A DNA stretch of 64,000 nt, taken from the NCBI RefSeq assembly GCF_900142475.1, contig NZ_FRAY01000004.1, positions 1-64,000 of the forward strand, written 5' to 3'. Positions 56,639-64,000 of this stretch are shown here, piece after piece. The DNA is from Fibrobacter sp. UWH4. GTDB lineage: Bacteria > Fibrobacterota > Fibrobacteria > Fibrobacterales > Fibrobacteraceae. Below the pieces are notes generated by a model that worked only from the letters and a program-made list of their open reading frames with translations, searched no databases and was not told the DNA's origin. The number at the start of each line of letters is the position of its first letter. Position 1 is the stretch's first letter. The position numbers and the translations under genes were made by a program.

Positions 56639-57184
56639 ATGAAACCGACTAAAGAACAGATTGAAGCGTACAACGCCATGGCGAAGCAATCGCCGCAAAC
56701 AATGGAATCCATCATCAGGGCGAACCTTGAAGAAAGTTGCCAGAAGTTCAAGGGGAACGAGGACAAGTTCGACCGTTGCATTCAACACCTCCGTGACTCA
56801 GTGCTCGAAATGCTCGGCGGTAGAAAAGCCGCCAAGAACAATCAGCTGTCAGGACCCATTCCCGCAGAAACATGCTTCCGAATCTGCCAAGATTATTTCA
56901 ATGACGAGGTATGGAAGGCCGAGGACGAGGAAGAAGCCAAGAAGAAAGCCGAACAGGAAGAAAAGAAACGCAAGGAAAGCGAGAAACGGTCCAAGGCTGC
57001 GCATGGTAAGAAGTATCCGAAAACAGTTTCCATTTCTGCTTCCGTCGATGACGTTGAATCTGAATGTGATAACGAAGAAGATGAAGATGTAGTCGACAAG
57101 GATCTTGAAGACCGCAACGACCTCAAGGCAGAGTCCAAAACCTGCGAAGGTCAGCTTGACATGTTCGCAATGCTGGGGGTGTAG
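56639..57184 (+). CDS. PcfK-like protein (AcrIIA9-related family)
   Basis: 181 residues from ATG 56639 (CTGGAGAAACAA upstream); a longer frame from 56585 lacks a good ribosome site. DKFDRCIQHLRDSVLEMLGGRKAAKNNQLSGPIPAETCFRICQDYFNDE is the PcfK pattern (CxxYI..., then D-E-x-x-x-x-x-x-Y-x-D-E). A Lys/Glu coiled tail follows and ends in EGQLDMFAMLGV. It is directly followed by the PcfJ-like gene, the usual pair. AcrIIA9 Cas9 inhibitors come from this family, but activity cannot be read from sequence. Confidence 0.7.
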   Translation: MKPTKEQIEAYNAMAKQSPQTMESIIRANLEESCQKFKGNEDKFDRCIQHLRDSVLEMLGGRKAAKNNQLSGPIPAETCFRICQDYFNDEVWKAEDEEEAKKKAEQEEKKRKESEKRSKAAHGKKYPKTVSISASVDDVESECDNEEDEDVVDKDLEDRNDLKAESKTCEGQLDMFAMLGV

Positions 57185-58369
57185 ATGTACCGCTGTATAT
57201 TTGAAGAACGGATTGAACTGGAGCAAGGCAAGCTGGTGCGCATCACTAACGCAAGATGGAATGGGAAGCGTTACGGCAGCGGCAACATGGATGTATTCAA
57301 GCTCTACGAAGACGGACGCAAGTGCTGCCGAAACCTTTGTTTTTGCTACTTAGGCGGCTACATGCTGGATGACATCGTGGATCCAGACGAAGTATGGTGC
57401 GAACCGCGTATTGAATGCAAGAGCTTAGTAGAAGGATTCAGAGACATTATTGACGATGAAGAAGTCCTGCTTATAAAGGACAAGTACCCCGGTTTCAGGT
57501 GGATGCTTGATAAGTGCAGAAACTATTGTGGCAGCATCGCTTTCATTTGGGAAGCCCTTGCAGCATGGAAACTTTGGCCCGAATGTGAAAGACTTGTAAA
57601 CGGCGGATTCTACAAACTCGCCCTGAGCAGCGGTTTCGCCAAGTTGCCGTACCTGCAACAGCAAAAAATTGCAGAATGGCTAAAGCGCAACCCAAGAAGC
57701 GACTACGGCCTCAGAAAAATACAGACGATGATGTCAAAGAATCTTACTTCTGAAGAATACGATTTGATGAAGCGTAGGGTGTCTTTGGACTGCATCAAGT
57801 ATTTTGGAACCCAGGTAAAGAAAGGTCTGTTTGAAACTCTCCTAATAACAAGTTGTATCTACGACGATTACATCAGAATGGCCAAAAGCCTGAACCATGA
57901 CACGGAAAGCGATTACTGGAAATTTCCGAACGACCTTGTAAAGGCTCACGAAAAGGTCCTTGACGAAAATGCTCGCAAGGAAACGGCACGTCAAAAGGAG
58001 AAAATGACCCGGTATCGCAGAGCCGTCGAAAGATTCCTGCCCAAAAAATATGATTACGAAGGATTGACCGTCTATGTTCCGGAAAATTACGAAACAATCG
58101 ACGCTCACGCGAGAGCCCTCCACCAGTGCCTCACATACGCAGACTACATCGGCAAAGTCTCGGACGGTAAATGCCTGCTTGTATTCATCAAGTGCGGCGA
58201 TACGCCAAAGGCTACCGCCGAAATCCTTCCGGACGGAAAAGTCGGACAGTTCTACGGCGACGAAAAAGACCGTGATAATTGCCAGCCTGGCGAGAAAGAA
58301 ATGAAAGCGCTTGATTTTTGGATGAAAAGGTTCAAGCCGAAAATCCGAAAGGTGAAGGAGGCTGCATAA
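57185..58369 (+). CDS. PcfJ-like protein
   Basis: 394 residues. SGFAKLPYLQQQKIAEWLKRNPRSDYGLRKIQTM, CIKYFGTQVKKGLF, YEGLTVYVPENYETIDAHARALHQCLTYADYIGKVSDGKCLLVFIK match the PcfJ family, found in conjugative plasmids and phages next to PcfK. The C-terminal GDTPKATAEILPDGKVGQFYGDEKDRD is the typical ending. Function unknown. It abuts PcfK and overlaps the next gene by one base (TAATG). Confidence 0.8.
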   Translation: MYRCIFEERIELEQGKLVRITNARWNGKRYGSGNMDVFKLYEDGRKCCRNLCFCYLGGYMLDDIVDPDEVWCEPRIECKSLVEGFRDIIDDEEVLLIKDKYPGFRWMLDKCRNYCGSIAFIWEALAAWKLWPECERLVNGGFYKLALSSGFAKLPYLQQQKIAEWLKRNPRSDYGLRKIQTMMSKNLTSEEYDLMKRRVSLDCIKYFGTQVKKGLFETLLITSCIYDDYIRMAKSLNHDTESDYWKFPNDLVKAHEKVLDENARKETARQKEKMTRYRRAVERFLPKKYDYEGLTVYVPENYETIDAHARALHQCLTYADYIGKVSDGKCLLVFIKCGDTPKATAEILPDGKVGQFYGDEKDRDNCQPGEKEMKALDFWMKRFKPKIRKVKEAA

Positions 58370-58821
58370 TGAAGAAGATTCTTGATATGGATGATACAGA
58401 TGTATCGTATGTGGGAGGCGCCGAAACCATTATAGATGTCGACGCTACTGACACGGATCACAGCCGATACCACTACAACCCGGATTCGAACAGAAAGTAT
58501 TACTTCCGGTACGGAATTGTTCTTCGGGTAGCTAAGTACAAAGGGAAACTTTTCTTCGGAATAGCAACTTACAGCGGTGAAAGTTTTTGTTCGCAACACG
58601 TCTCCGTAGACAAAGATTTCGACCTTGAAAAAAGGTTCTTGGAACTGGGCATGGAACCCCCAGAATGGACTTACCGAACAAGCGAGAGTATTGACATAGC
58701 CAAAGGAAAGGACGCCATTATCGACTTCGCTCGGGAATTTGTCAAGCGCAAAAAGGTAAAAGACGATAATGTAGATGCCTATGTTGAAAAGGTTGTCGCC
58801 AAGTTCAAGGAGATGCTGTAA
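58369..58821 (+). CDS. Phage accessory protein
   Basis: 150 residues from ATG 58369 (AAGGAGGCTGCATA upstream). YYFRYGIVLRVAKYKGKLFFGIATYSGESFCSQHVSVDKDFDLEKRF is a compact beta domain, then DIAKGKDAIIDFAREFVKRKKV. No family recognised. Confidence 0.55.
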   Translation: MKKILDMDDTDVSYVGGAETIIDVDATDTDHSRYHYNPDSNRKYYFRYGIVLRVAKYKGKLFFGIATYSGESFCSQHVSVDKDFDLEKRFLELGMEPPEWTYRTSESIDIAKGKDAIIDFAREFVKRKKVKDDNVDAYVEKVVAKFKEML

Positions 58822-58991
58822 TGATGACTTACGTATGCGACAAGTGCCTTACAAACCGAAGTGACGAAGGCGACGTATATCACCTTACGGTTACAAAGAT
58901 TGAGAATCGCAAGAATTTGACTAGCAAGATTATCATGGAAATTGACATCTGCGCTACGTGCTTAACGAAGATGATGGGAGAAAAGAAATGA
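58821..58991 (+). CDS. Small zinc-ribbon protein (paralogue of the 60022 gene)
   Basis: 56 residues: CDKC near the start and CATC near the end, with YHLTVTKIENRKNLTSKII between. The same spacing and YxxTLTxIxNxKNxxSKII core appear in the gene at 60022. Coupled to both neighbours by overlaps. Confidence 0.6.
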   Translation: MMTYVCDKCLTNRSDEGDVYHLTVTKIENRKNLTSKIIMEIDICATCLTKMMGEKK

Positions 58992-59116
58992 TTAAGACGC
59001 TCTCAAACATATTCATTTGGGGCGTCGCAATCGCTTTCACGATTGCCGCGTTCTGCACCTTCGCTGCGTGGGTGGTAGGAATGACGATTTGTCTTATGAG
59101 ACTAATCAATGGCTGA
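58988..59116 (+). CDS. Single-TM small protein
   Basis: 42 residues from ATG 58988 (ATGA overlap). FIWGVAIAFTIAAFCTFAAW is one long hydrophobic helix. It overlaps the next gene by 8 bp. A membrane accessory of unknown role. Confidence 0.5.
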   Translation: MIKTLSNIFIWGVAIAFTIAAFCTFAAWVVGMTICLMRLING

Positions 59117-59324
59117 ACCGAACGCAAGGAGAAACGAGAAAATGGAAATGAACAAAAAGAACGAACAGAAAATTGAACAGAAGCGCTGCCTGAACTGCAT
59201 GCATGAGGGTAAGATCTGCATGCGCCAGGGATGGGGTGGAGACGAATACTGGAGCGAGTGCAAGCAAGGCATGCCCGAGCGCGACCGCCGCAGCTTCGGA
59301 TGCGAAAAATGGGAGGCAAAATGA
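59109..59324 (+). CDS. Small Cys-rich protein
   Basis: 71 residues. A basic, hydrophilic start, then [28 protein letters not shown] and a final FGCEKW: four to six cysteines suited to one zinc site. It overlaps the pentapeptide gene (ATGA). Confidence 0.55.
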   Translation: MAEPNARRNEKMEMNKKNEQKIEQKRCLNCMHEGKICMRQGWGGDEYWSECKQGMPERDRRSFGCEKWEAK

Positions 59325-60025
59325 CACAGGAAGAACTTGACAAAATCATCGAACTGCACCAGCACTGGCTCAAAAATGATTGCGAAGGCTGGGAAAATAT
59401 GAAGGCCAACTTGCGCGGGGCCAACTTGTACGGTGCCGACTTGAGCGGGGCCAACTTGAGCGAGGCCAACTTGAGCGATGCCAACTTGTACGAGGCCAAC
59501 TTGAGCGATGCCAACTTGAGCGGGGCCAACTTGCGCGGGGCCAACTTGTACGGTGCCGACTTGAGCGGGGCCAACTTGAGCGAAGCCAACTTGAGCGGGG
59601 CCAACTTGTACGGTGCCGACTTGAGCGGGGCCAACTTGAGCGAGGCCAACTTGAGCGATGCCAACTTGTACGAGGCCAACTTGAGCGATGCCAACTTGAG
59701 CGGGGCCGACAGATTCCGTCTTGGCAAGGTGGTGGATGGGACGCTCACGGGCTACAAGAAAACGAAGGAAGGCGTGGTCATCACTGCAGAAATTCCCGCG
59801 GGTGCTATCGTATTTTGCATCAACGGCAGCAAGTGCCGCACCAACCGGGCCAAGATTACTGATATGGCAGGCCATGATGTACTGCACTCGCAGTATGACA
59901 ACAGTTTCGAATACCGCCTCGGGCAGGAAATCAATATCAAGGACTTCAACCTTATGTACAACGTAGAATGCGCGAGCGGGTTCCACTTCTTTAAGATGAG
60001 GAAGGAAGCGGAGGAGTACAGATGA
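59321..60025 (+). CDS. Pentapeptide-repeat protein
   Basis: 234 residues from ATG 59321. Residues ~28-125 are about 20 units A[N/D]L[S/Y/R]x, which fold as a square beta-helix (DNA-mimic in the Qnr/MfpA group). A ~100-residue C-terminal domain ([29 protein letters not shown]...) follows. The 15-bp DNA units are nearly identical and arranged in a larger duplicated block, implying recent expansion. Confidence 0.85.
   Translation: MTQEELDKIIELHQHWLKNDCEGWENMKANLRGANLYGADLSGANLSEANLSDANLYEANLSDANLSGANLRGANLYGADLSGANLSEANLSGANLYGADLSGANLSEANLSDANLYEANLSDANLSGADRFRLGKVVDGTLTGYKKTKEGVVITAEIPAGAIVFCINGSKCRTNRAKITDMAGHDVLHSQYDNSFEYRLGQEINIKDFNLMYNVECASGFHFFKMRKEAEEYR
59402..59706 (+). repeat. Tandem 15-bp repeat encoding the pentapeptides
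   Basis: About 20 copies of GCCAACTTGAGCGNG and its TACGGTGCCGAC variant. Because 15 is a multiple of three, all frames on both strands stay open here. Confidence 0.85.
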
Positions 60026-60246
60026 CCTTTGATTTAGTATGCGACTACTGTCACTGCTCGGAACAGAAAGACCTGTACATGATTACGCTTACGGGCATAA
60101 AGAACACTAAGAACACCTGTTCCAAAATAATTTATCCAAAATGTGCCTACCACATCCAGACTCTCTTGGGCGGAATCCTTGACAAACGTGACATAGACGA
60201 TACGTTGAAAGGAATTGAAGGCGACATCCTGGAGGCCGACAAATGA
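60022..60246 (+). CDS. Small zinc-ribbon protein (paralogue of the 58821 gene)
   Basis: 74 residues; CDYC...[19 protein letters not shown]...C, then a helical tail ([20 protein letters not shown]). It is coupled to both neighbours by 4-bp overlaps. Confidence 0.6.
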   Translation: MTFDLVCDYCHCSEQKDLYMITLTGIKNTKNTCSKIIYPKCAYHIQTLLGGILDKRDIDDTLKGIEGDILEADK

Positions 60247-60689
60247 GCACAGAATTGACAACACCAATCAAAATTGAAATACCAGGCATCGGCACGATAG
60301 AAAGTGCTGATTTGTACCTCAAGTCCGAAGCCGACAAGGTTATTGCGGAACTGGAGGAAAGCCACAAGAAGGAAGTCGAGCAGTTGCTGATTGAGACTAA
60401 ACGGCTGGAGAATCTTTGTGCGAGTTACAGACACGATTGCGACAACTTGGCAATTAGAGAGGCTAACGCACTCAAAGAGATTGGACGTGATAATAGAGTC
60501 ATCCGTCACCAAAAATACAAGCGGTGCCTGGCGATGGTGAGGAGGTGCGAGAACGAAGAAAAATATCTTGAAGCAATAGCACCTCTTTTTGATCCCGATA
60601 AAGAGTGCTGGGAATACAATTCGGACTATTGGTACAAATGGCGCGATCGTTGGCTGGAACTTGCCGAGAAATTCAAGGAGGCGAAGTGA
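60243..60689 (+). CDS. Coiled-coil phage protein
   Basis: 148 residues. The first 25 are beta-rich (TTPIKIEIPGIGTIESADLYLKSE), then a long coiled coil (KEVEQLLIETKRLENLCASY) and a Trp-rich end (YNSDYWYKWRDRWLELAEKF). No family recognised. Confidence 0.55.
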   Translation: MSTELTTPIKIEIPGIGTIESADLYLKSEADKVIAELEESHKKEVEQLLIETKRLENLCASYRHDCDNLAIREANALKEIGRDNRVIRHQKYKRCLAMVRRCENEEKYLEAIAPLFDPDKECWEYNSDYWYKWRDRWLELAEKFKEAK

Positions 60690-60880
60690 TTAAATGCGGT
60701 AGATGCAGAGCCGAAATCAATGGCAACAAGTGCAGTGCAATGACGCTAAACCCGCAGTACCCTCACGACGTATGGGATTACCGATGGATGCTCTTGTGCG
60801 AGCAGTGCAGTGCAGGGCTTGTGCAATGGCTTGCTAGTGGCGACCCGATACAAGCAAGAATTAACAAAGAGGAGGCGTGA
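60686..60880 (+). CDS. Small zinc-finger protein
   Basis: 64 residues from GTG 60686, overlapping the previous stop (GTGA). CGRC and CEQC knuckles flank a short loop (NPQYPHDVWDYRWMLL). Confidence 0.55.
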   Translation: MIKCGRCRAEINGNKCSAMTLNPQYPHDVWDYRWMLLCEQCSAGLVQWLASGDPIQARINKEEA

Positions 60881-60881
60881 G

Positions 60882-61010
60882 ATGAATGCCCTGCTTAGAT
60901 TTTTACGACTTCCTTTAATGGCTATAGGAATTGCCATAGAGTTAATGCTGATTCCGATTGTTTGGGCGGTAAGATTCGTAGAGGAACATACTGACAAGGA
61001 GGTGAAGTGA
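60882..61010 (+). CDS. Small TM protein
   Basis: 42 residues from ATG 60882 (GAGGAGGCGTGAG upstream). LLRFLRLPLMAIGIAIELMLIPIVWAVRF is one hydrophobic helix followed by an acidic/basic end. Confidence 0.5.
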   Translation: MNALLRFLRLPLMAIGIAIELMLIPIVWAVRFVEEHTDKEVK

Positions 61011-61228
61011 TGTGCCAGTTTTGCAATTTCGGAATGCGTGGAAAATTCAAAGGTAGAACTCCAGACTTCCTAATCCTTCAGGACCGTTTTGCCGTCAAGA
61101 TAGAGAAGGACGAACCGTATGTAGGTGACTACGGTCTGACCGTCAGCGACAATGAAGACGAATGCGAATTTACCGTAGCAATCAATTTCTGTCCGATGTG
61201 CGGGCGAAAACTGACGGAGGACAATTAA
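61010..61228 (+). CDS. Small zinc-ribbon protein
   Basis: 72 residues from ATG 61010 (AAGGAGGTG upstream). CQFC at the start and CPMCGRKL at the end, with beta strands between, form a rubredoxin-like ribbon. Confidence 0.6.
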   Translation: MCQFCNFGMRGKFKGRTPDFLILQDRFAVKIEKDEPYVGDYGLTVSDNEDECEFTVAINFCPMCGRKLTEDN

Positions 61229-61584
61229 TGGCAATAGAATTGCACCACCTACAACCCAGCCACGACAACGAACTGTCGATACTGAAAGCCCGCATAGCAG
61301 AGCTGGAATCACTGAACCACGACCTGTGCGAGCGCGTGACCGAGAACGAAAGGATGAATGTCCGAATCGCAGAGCTTGAAGAAGAACGCCGCTGGCGCAA
61401 GTTCCCCGACGAAAAGCCGAACTGGGGTGAAGAAGTAATTGTTACAGATGACGCAAGCAAACAGTTTATTGTCCGTTTTTCTTACGATATGAAATGGATT
61501 TCTTTTGGAAATATGCACACTTGCGAAAGTAAGTACGTAAAGTATTGGATGCCGCTGCCGTCGGCTCCGAAGGAGGATAAGTGA
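61228..61584 (+). CDS. DUF551-like phage protein
   Basis: 118 residues. An N-terminal coiled coil (LKARIAELESLNHDLCERVTENERM) precedes W-RKFPDEKPNWGEEVIVTD...YWMPLPSAP, the signature of DUF551 (IxxxxPExxxxVLV...H/YWMPLPxxP). It overlaps the previous stop by one base. Confidence 0.75.
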   Translation: MAIELHHLQPSHDNELSILKARIAELESLNHDLCERVTENERMNVRIAELEEERRWRKFPDEKPNWGEEVIVTDDASKQFIVRFSYDMKWISFGNMHTCESKYVKYWMPLPSAPKEDK

Positions 61585-61940
61585 TGGCTGAATTTAGCTG
61601 GCACACGGATGAAAAACCTCACATCAGCACTTATTTAAACGGGGCACCGAAGAAACGATATTTGGTCGTGGATGGCATCGCCGTCGTTGGACGTGCTGTA
61701 ATGCACTACAAGCCAAACCGCAAAGGCGGTCACTGTCACAACCACATAAGGAACGCACGCAAGCGAATGCGGAAGTGCCACATCTGTGGTGAACCGATCG
61801 TGAATGGTTGCGAATATACGGACGGAATTAGCGAGTTCCAATGCAGGAGTTGCCGAACAGAAGAATGGCGAGAAGTGGCTTGCCTTGTAGGGTTGCCTTT
61901 TGGAGGTTGCTCCTTCAAGATAAAGAGGAAAAGGAAATGA
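61584..61940 (+). CDS. Small Cys/His-rich protein
   Basis: 118 residues. KRYLVVDGIAVVGRAVMHYK is DUF551-like in tone; then HCHNHIRN, CHICGEPI and CRSCRTEEW give several possible zinc ligands. AAGGAGGATAAGTG precedes the start. A basic C terminus. Confidence 0.5.
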   Translation: MAEFSWHTDEKPHISTYLNGAPKKRYLVVDGIAVVGRAVMHYKPNRKGGHCHNHIRNARKRMRKCHICGEPIVNGCEYTDGISEFQCRSCRTEEWREVACLVGLPFGGCSFKIKRKRK

Positions 61941-61961
61941 CAAAGGAAAAGGAGAACGATT

Positions 61962-62159
61962 ATGAAAGTAATGACTGAATGCCCGTTGTGCAGGACAGCA
62001 TCGCAGATTGAAGTCAATGAAAACGGCTACCGAGCCTGGAAAGGCGGTGTGCACATCCAGGATGCACTTCCTGAACTTACGGCATCTGACCGCGAAAAGC
62101 TGGTGAGCGGAATCTGCGAAAAATGCTGGGACAACTTCATGCCGGAGAATGACGAATGA
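61962..62159 (+). CDS. Small zinc-finger protein
   Basis: 65 residues. CPLC and CEKCW bracket a short helical core. AAGGAGAACG leader. It overlaps the next gene (ATGA). Confidence 0.55.
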   Translation: MKVMTECPLCRTASQIEVNENGYRAWKGGVHIQDALPELTASDREKLVSGICEKCWDNFMPENDE

Positions 62160-62416
62160 AACGTCAAAAATGGCAGTTCATGCGTTGCAAGATGTTCGGA
62201 CATTTTTGCGTCTGGGTTCCGTGCCGTCTAGCAACGAAAAGGAAAAAAGGCAAGGATGCCGACTACATTTCCCTGGATTTTAAGCAGAGCAGGAGCTACC
62301 GCAGATTTTTGCGTAGAAGGTACGAACGCGGATTCTTCACTTTTGCAAATCCGCTTTTTCGTTACTATGAAGTAGGCTGGGCAGAGATGCCCAAAGCGCC
62401 GAGGAAAAAGAAATGA
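62156..62416 (+). CDS. Small basic phage protein
   Basis: 86 residues, strongly basic (RRFLRRRYERGFF, ending PKAPRKKK). No motif recognised. 4-bp overlaps on both sides. Confidence 0.5.
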   Translation: MKRQKWQFMRCKMFGHFCVWVPCRLATKRKKGKDADYISLDFKQSRSYRRFLRRRYERGFFTFANPLFRYYEVGWAEMPKAPRKKK

Positions 62417-62559
62417 GTGAATCCAAGTACCCACGTACCGCAGAAAACGCCACCGAACGCACTTCTGCGCAAAAGAACAACGACCCGAATAAAAAGCTGC
62501 TCGTATGCGTCGATGGGCGTGTTTTCGGCATAAACGACATTTTCAAGAAAGGACGCTGA
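62413..62559 (+). CDS. Small phage protein
   Basis: 48 residues: hydrophilic start, then KLLVCVDGRVFGINDIFKKG. It overlaps the preceding stop (ATGA). Confidence 0.45.
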   Translation: MSESKYPRTAENATERTSAQKNNDPNKKLLVCVDGRVFGINDIFKKGR

Positions 62560-62561
62560 GC

Positions 62562-62705
62562 ATGGTCTACATCATATCCAGTTGCCGTAATTGCGGATAC
62601 AGGAGCGCGGAGAACGAGAGCGAACTTGTTAAGCGTCCAAGGCACGTTTCAAGATGCCCGAACTGCGGAATCATATCCCTGGTGACATTCCGAAGAAGAA
62701 TCTAG
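62562..62705 (+). CDS. Small zinc-ribbon protein
   Basis: 47 residues from ATG 62562. CRNCGYRS and CPNCGIIS form a two-knuckle ribbon. Last gene before the second 90-bp repeat. Confidence 0.6.
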   Translation: MVYIISSCRNCGYRSAENESELVKRPRHVSRCPNCGIISLVTFRRRI

Positions 62706-62742
62706 GCCTTCGAATACACTTCGGGAATGCTATTTCCCACGA

Positions 62743-62832
62743 ATAAGCTGCGAATAAGAAAAATAACACGTCTTTTTTTATCCACAATATAAATAAATCT
62801 GATTTAATTAGTTATATTTATAATAAAGGAAC
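62743..62832 (+). promoter_or_regulatory. 90-bp promoter-bearing repeat, copy 2
   Basis: Matches 20778-20867 at 89 of 90 positions and includes TTTAATTAGTTATATTT at 62803-62819. It begins 38 bp after the last zinc-ribbon gene and ends 21 bp before the next start. Confidence 0.65.
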
Positions 62833-62853
62833 AAATCACAAGGAGATGAAACG

Positions 62854-63102
62854 ATGAAGTGGTTCAAGGTTCAACTGAAAGACAGGAACATCTACAGTAC
62901 ATGGATTTCTGCGGACGGCGAGACGCTTCCAGAAGGCCCACGTGCACAAATAACCGAACTCACGTGGAAAACTGAAAACCGGTTCCATGCCGATGTCTGG
63001 GAACGCATTGATTCCGAATTCAAGTACTGCAACATCTTCGACGGCATGAGCATGGCCCTTGACTGGGTGGCAGAAGTGTTCAAGAAAATCGAGGGAAAGT
63101 AG
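62854..63102 (+). CDS. Small phage protein
   Basis: 82 residues, behind AAGGAGATGAAACG. KWFKVQLKDRNIYSTWISADGETLP and RIDSEFKYCNIFDGMSMALDWVAEVF give a mixed alpha/beta fold, similar in style to the first gene after the other 90-bp repeat. No family recognised. Confidence 0.6.
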   Translation: MKWFKVQLKDRNIYSTWISADGETLPEGPRAQITELTWKTENRFHADVWERIDSEFKYCNIFDGMSMALDWVAEVFKKIEGK

Positions 63103-63103
63103 T

Positions 63104-63286
63104 ATGTGGGCTATCAAGTACCGGATCAAGGGGCAGACGGCCATGTACGAGCGCAGGTATCCGCACAAGAAGCGTTGCGATGCCGAGTGGATGCTCCAAC
63201 ACGATTTCTACGGGTACAGGCTCCCGGTAACACCTGAGCACGGAACACTCAAAATCGAAGCCGTTACGGCAATGGAGGATTCGTAA
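63104..63286 (+). CDS. Small phage protein
   Basis: 60 residues from ATG 63104. MWAIKYRIKGQTAMYERRYPHKKRCDAEWML: basic beta-alpha unit, resembling the 52-residue protein at 20903 in layout. Confidence 0.5.
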   Translation: MWAIKYRIKGQTAMYERRYPHKKRCDAEWMLQHDFYGYRLPVTPEHGTLKIEAVTAMEDS

Positions 63287-63287
63287 G

Positions 63288-63443
63288 ATGGACTTCAACG
63301 AATACACACCGAAATGCGGATGGCTTGCCTACAACAGGAGAAGGCGCTTCGCTAAAAAGGTAAAGACGGCGGCACTCGGCATCACGTTTGCCGCGCTTTA
63401 TTTTATGGCCGCAGGGTTCTGCGGATACATTGAGCTTCACTAA
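63288..63443 (+). CDS. Single-TM small protein
   Basis: 51 residues from ATG 63288. A basic stretch (NRRRRFAKKVK) precedes a hydrophobic helix (LGITFAALYFMAAGFCGYI), typical of a small inner-membrane protein. Confidence 0.5.
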   Translation: MDFNEYTPKCGWLAYNRRRRFAKKVKTAALGITFAALYFMAAGFCGYIELH

Positions 63444-63467
63444 CACACTAACCGAAAGAGGTAAAAC

Positions 63468-63776
63468 ATGATTGACGAAAAAGAAAACAGCGAAAACTTC
63501 GACGTGCTGGCTGTCACCCAGGTGCAGGTGTACCCCTTCAATGAAGGCCCGAACCTCGGACACATCAAGGGCATGGCCCAGGTAATTCTCAACGACCAGC
63601 TCATTATCAGGGGTCTGCGCATCATGGACGGCGTAAACGGACTGTTCGTCGGCTACCCCGTGGACCCGTTCTTCAAGGGCGAGGATTTACGAACCTTGGC
63701 CCAGCCGGTCACCAGGGCACTCCGCGAGCACATCGAGAACTGCGTACTCGAAAAATACCAGGCCTGCATTGCCTAA
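63468..63776 (+). CDS. SpoVG-like protein
   Basis: 102 residues behind GAAAGAGGTAAAAC. VTQVQVYPFNEGPNLGHIKGMAQVILNDQLIIRGLRIMDGVNGLFVGYPVD and IENCVLEKYQ are the SpoVG fold, a small DNA/RNA-binding regulator in many bacteria that also occurs in phages. The position in the last rightward operon suggests a regulatory task. Confidence 0.85.
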   Translation: MIDEKENSENFDVLAVTQVQVYPFNEGPNLGHIKGMAQVILNDQLIIRGLRIMDGVNGLFVGYPVDPFFKGEDLRTLAQPVTRALREHIENCVLEKYQACIA

Positions 63777-63788
63777 AGGAGAAACAAC

Positions 63789-64000
63789 ATGCTCTATTTC
63801 GAACTGGCTATCAACAAGGAAATGTACACCGAAAAAGAGTTCTCTGAAAGGACCTCGATTGAGGTTCGTGGTCAGAACCTTCCCGACGTACTGGAAAAAG
63901 CGAAGAAGCTGTTTGATCCGAACACGGTAAATGACAGCGAGGATTACGTTGTTTTGTTTCTGCGTACTGTTGAGACTCACGACATCCTCAACCATTTCGA
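63789..64000 (+). CDS. Phage protein, cut by the window edge
   Basis: 70 codons from ATG 63789 (AAGGAGAAACAAC upstream) with no stop before 64000. MLYFELAINKEMYTEKEFSERTSIEV then a helix (NLPDVLEKAKKLF). No family recognised; length unknown. Confidence 0.55.
   Translation, partial: MLYFELAINKEMYTEKEFSERTSIEVRGQNLPDVLEKAKKLFDPNTVNDSEDYVVLFLRTVETHDILNHF

Noticed and set aside
58954..59986. Leftward frames of 264 and 294 codons made of AQVGP / KLASL repeats, and a plus frame of RGQLE repeats
   Set aside because: They exist only because the 15-bp pentapeptide repeat keeps every frame open; no start signals and no family.

Overview
The window joins two unlike pieces of DNA. Positions 1 to about 20,600 are ordinary chromosome of a Gram-negative bacterium with a lipoprotein-sorting (Lol) envelope. 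A C-terminal sorting-type tail at the left edge, the FCB-like gene content and the many degenerate 7-bp intergenic repeats suggest Fibrobacter or a close relative; this is inference, since there is no rRNA here. Positions from about 20,606 to the right edge are one prophage of more than 43 kb. It is inserted in a tRNA-Lys(CUU) gene, of which only the 3' half remains at the left junction. The integrase and the right attachment site are not in the window.

Chromosome: a cell-surface protein tail; then leftward rnhB, purN, clpC, lolD, a LolC/E permease, a four-helix-bundle (S23-type) gene, lysS, a SprT-like protein and a Cys-cluster protein; then a rightward pair (TPR-type lipoprotein plus outer-membrane protein). 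Next is a leftward six-gene envelope operon (lipoprotein, beta-helix protein, unknown protein, MotA/TolQ/ZorA-like channel with a long helical tail, MotB/ZorB-like OmpA protein, helical protein), followed by tadA and a radical SAM/SPASM protein. Two families of 7-bp tandem repeats fill the intergenic gaps and in places run into genes (rnhB, tadA). They were not noticed in the prophage.

Prophage: a contractile-tailed (myovirus-type) phage. Left end: att remnant, two arm-type direct repeats, a 90-bp promoter-bearing repeat, then a short rightward operon and an HNH-like gene. From 23.7 to 51.7 kb nearly everything runs leftward. In transcription order: a prohead protease/scaffold-like protein (DUF2213), cement protein, major capsid, connectors, tail sheath, tube, two chaperone frames with a likely -1 frameshift, tape measure, baseplate and spike, baseplate J, fibres, a putative lysis group, a gene broken by an amber codon, a RelE/Xre toxin-antitoxin pair, a ParB / PP-loop (PAPS-reductase-like) / GNAT / ParB cassette, and finally terminase, portal and a MuF protein fused to an ADP-ribosyltransferase. 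The terminase-portal-MuF block therefore lies about 24 kb from the protease-capsid block it usually precedes.

The switch region is at 51.7-52.7 kb: two related small HTH repressors face a rightward early operon across two tandem palindromic operators. That operon encodes DNA-binding proteins, a RecT/Bet recombinase and a coiled-coil partner. Then come an odd tRNA, a highly folded non-coding stretch, a PcfK/PcfJ-like pair, and a train of tiny, translationally coupled genes, many with CxxC zinc-ribbon motifs, plus a pentapeptide-repeat protein. At 62.74 kb the 90-bp promoter repeat recurs before a last rightward operon containing a SpoVG-like gene. A recurrent element, TTTAATTAG[G/T]TAT, sits upstream of six prophage transcription units in the matching orientation.
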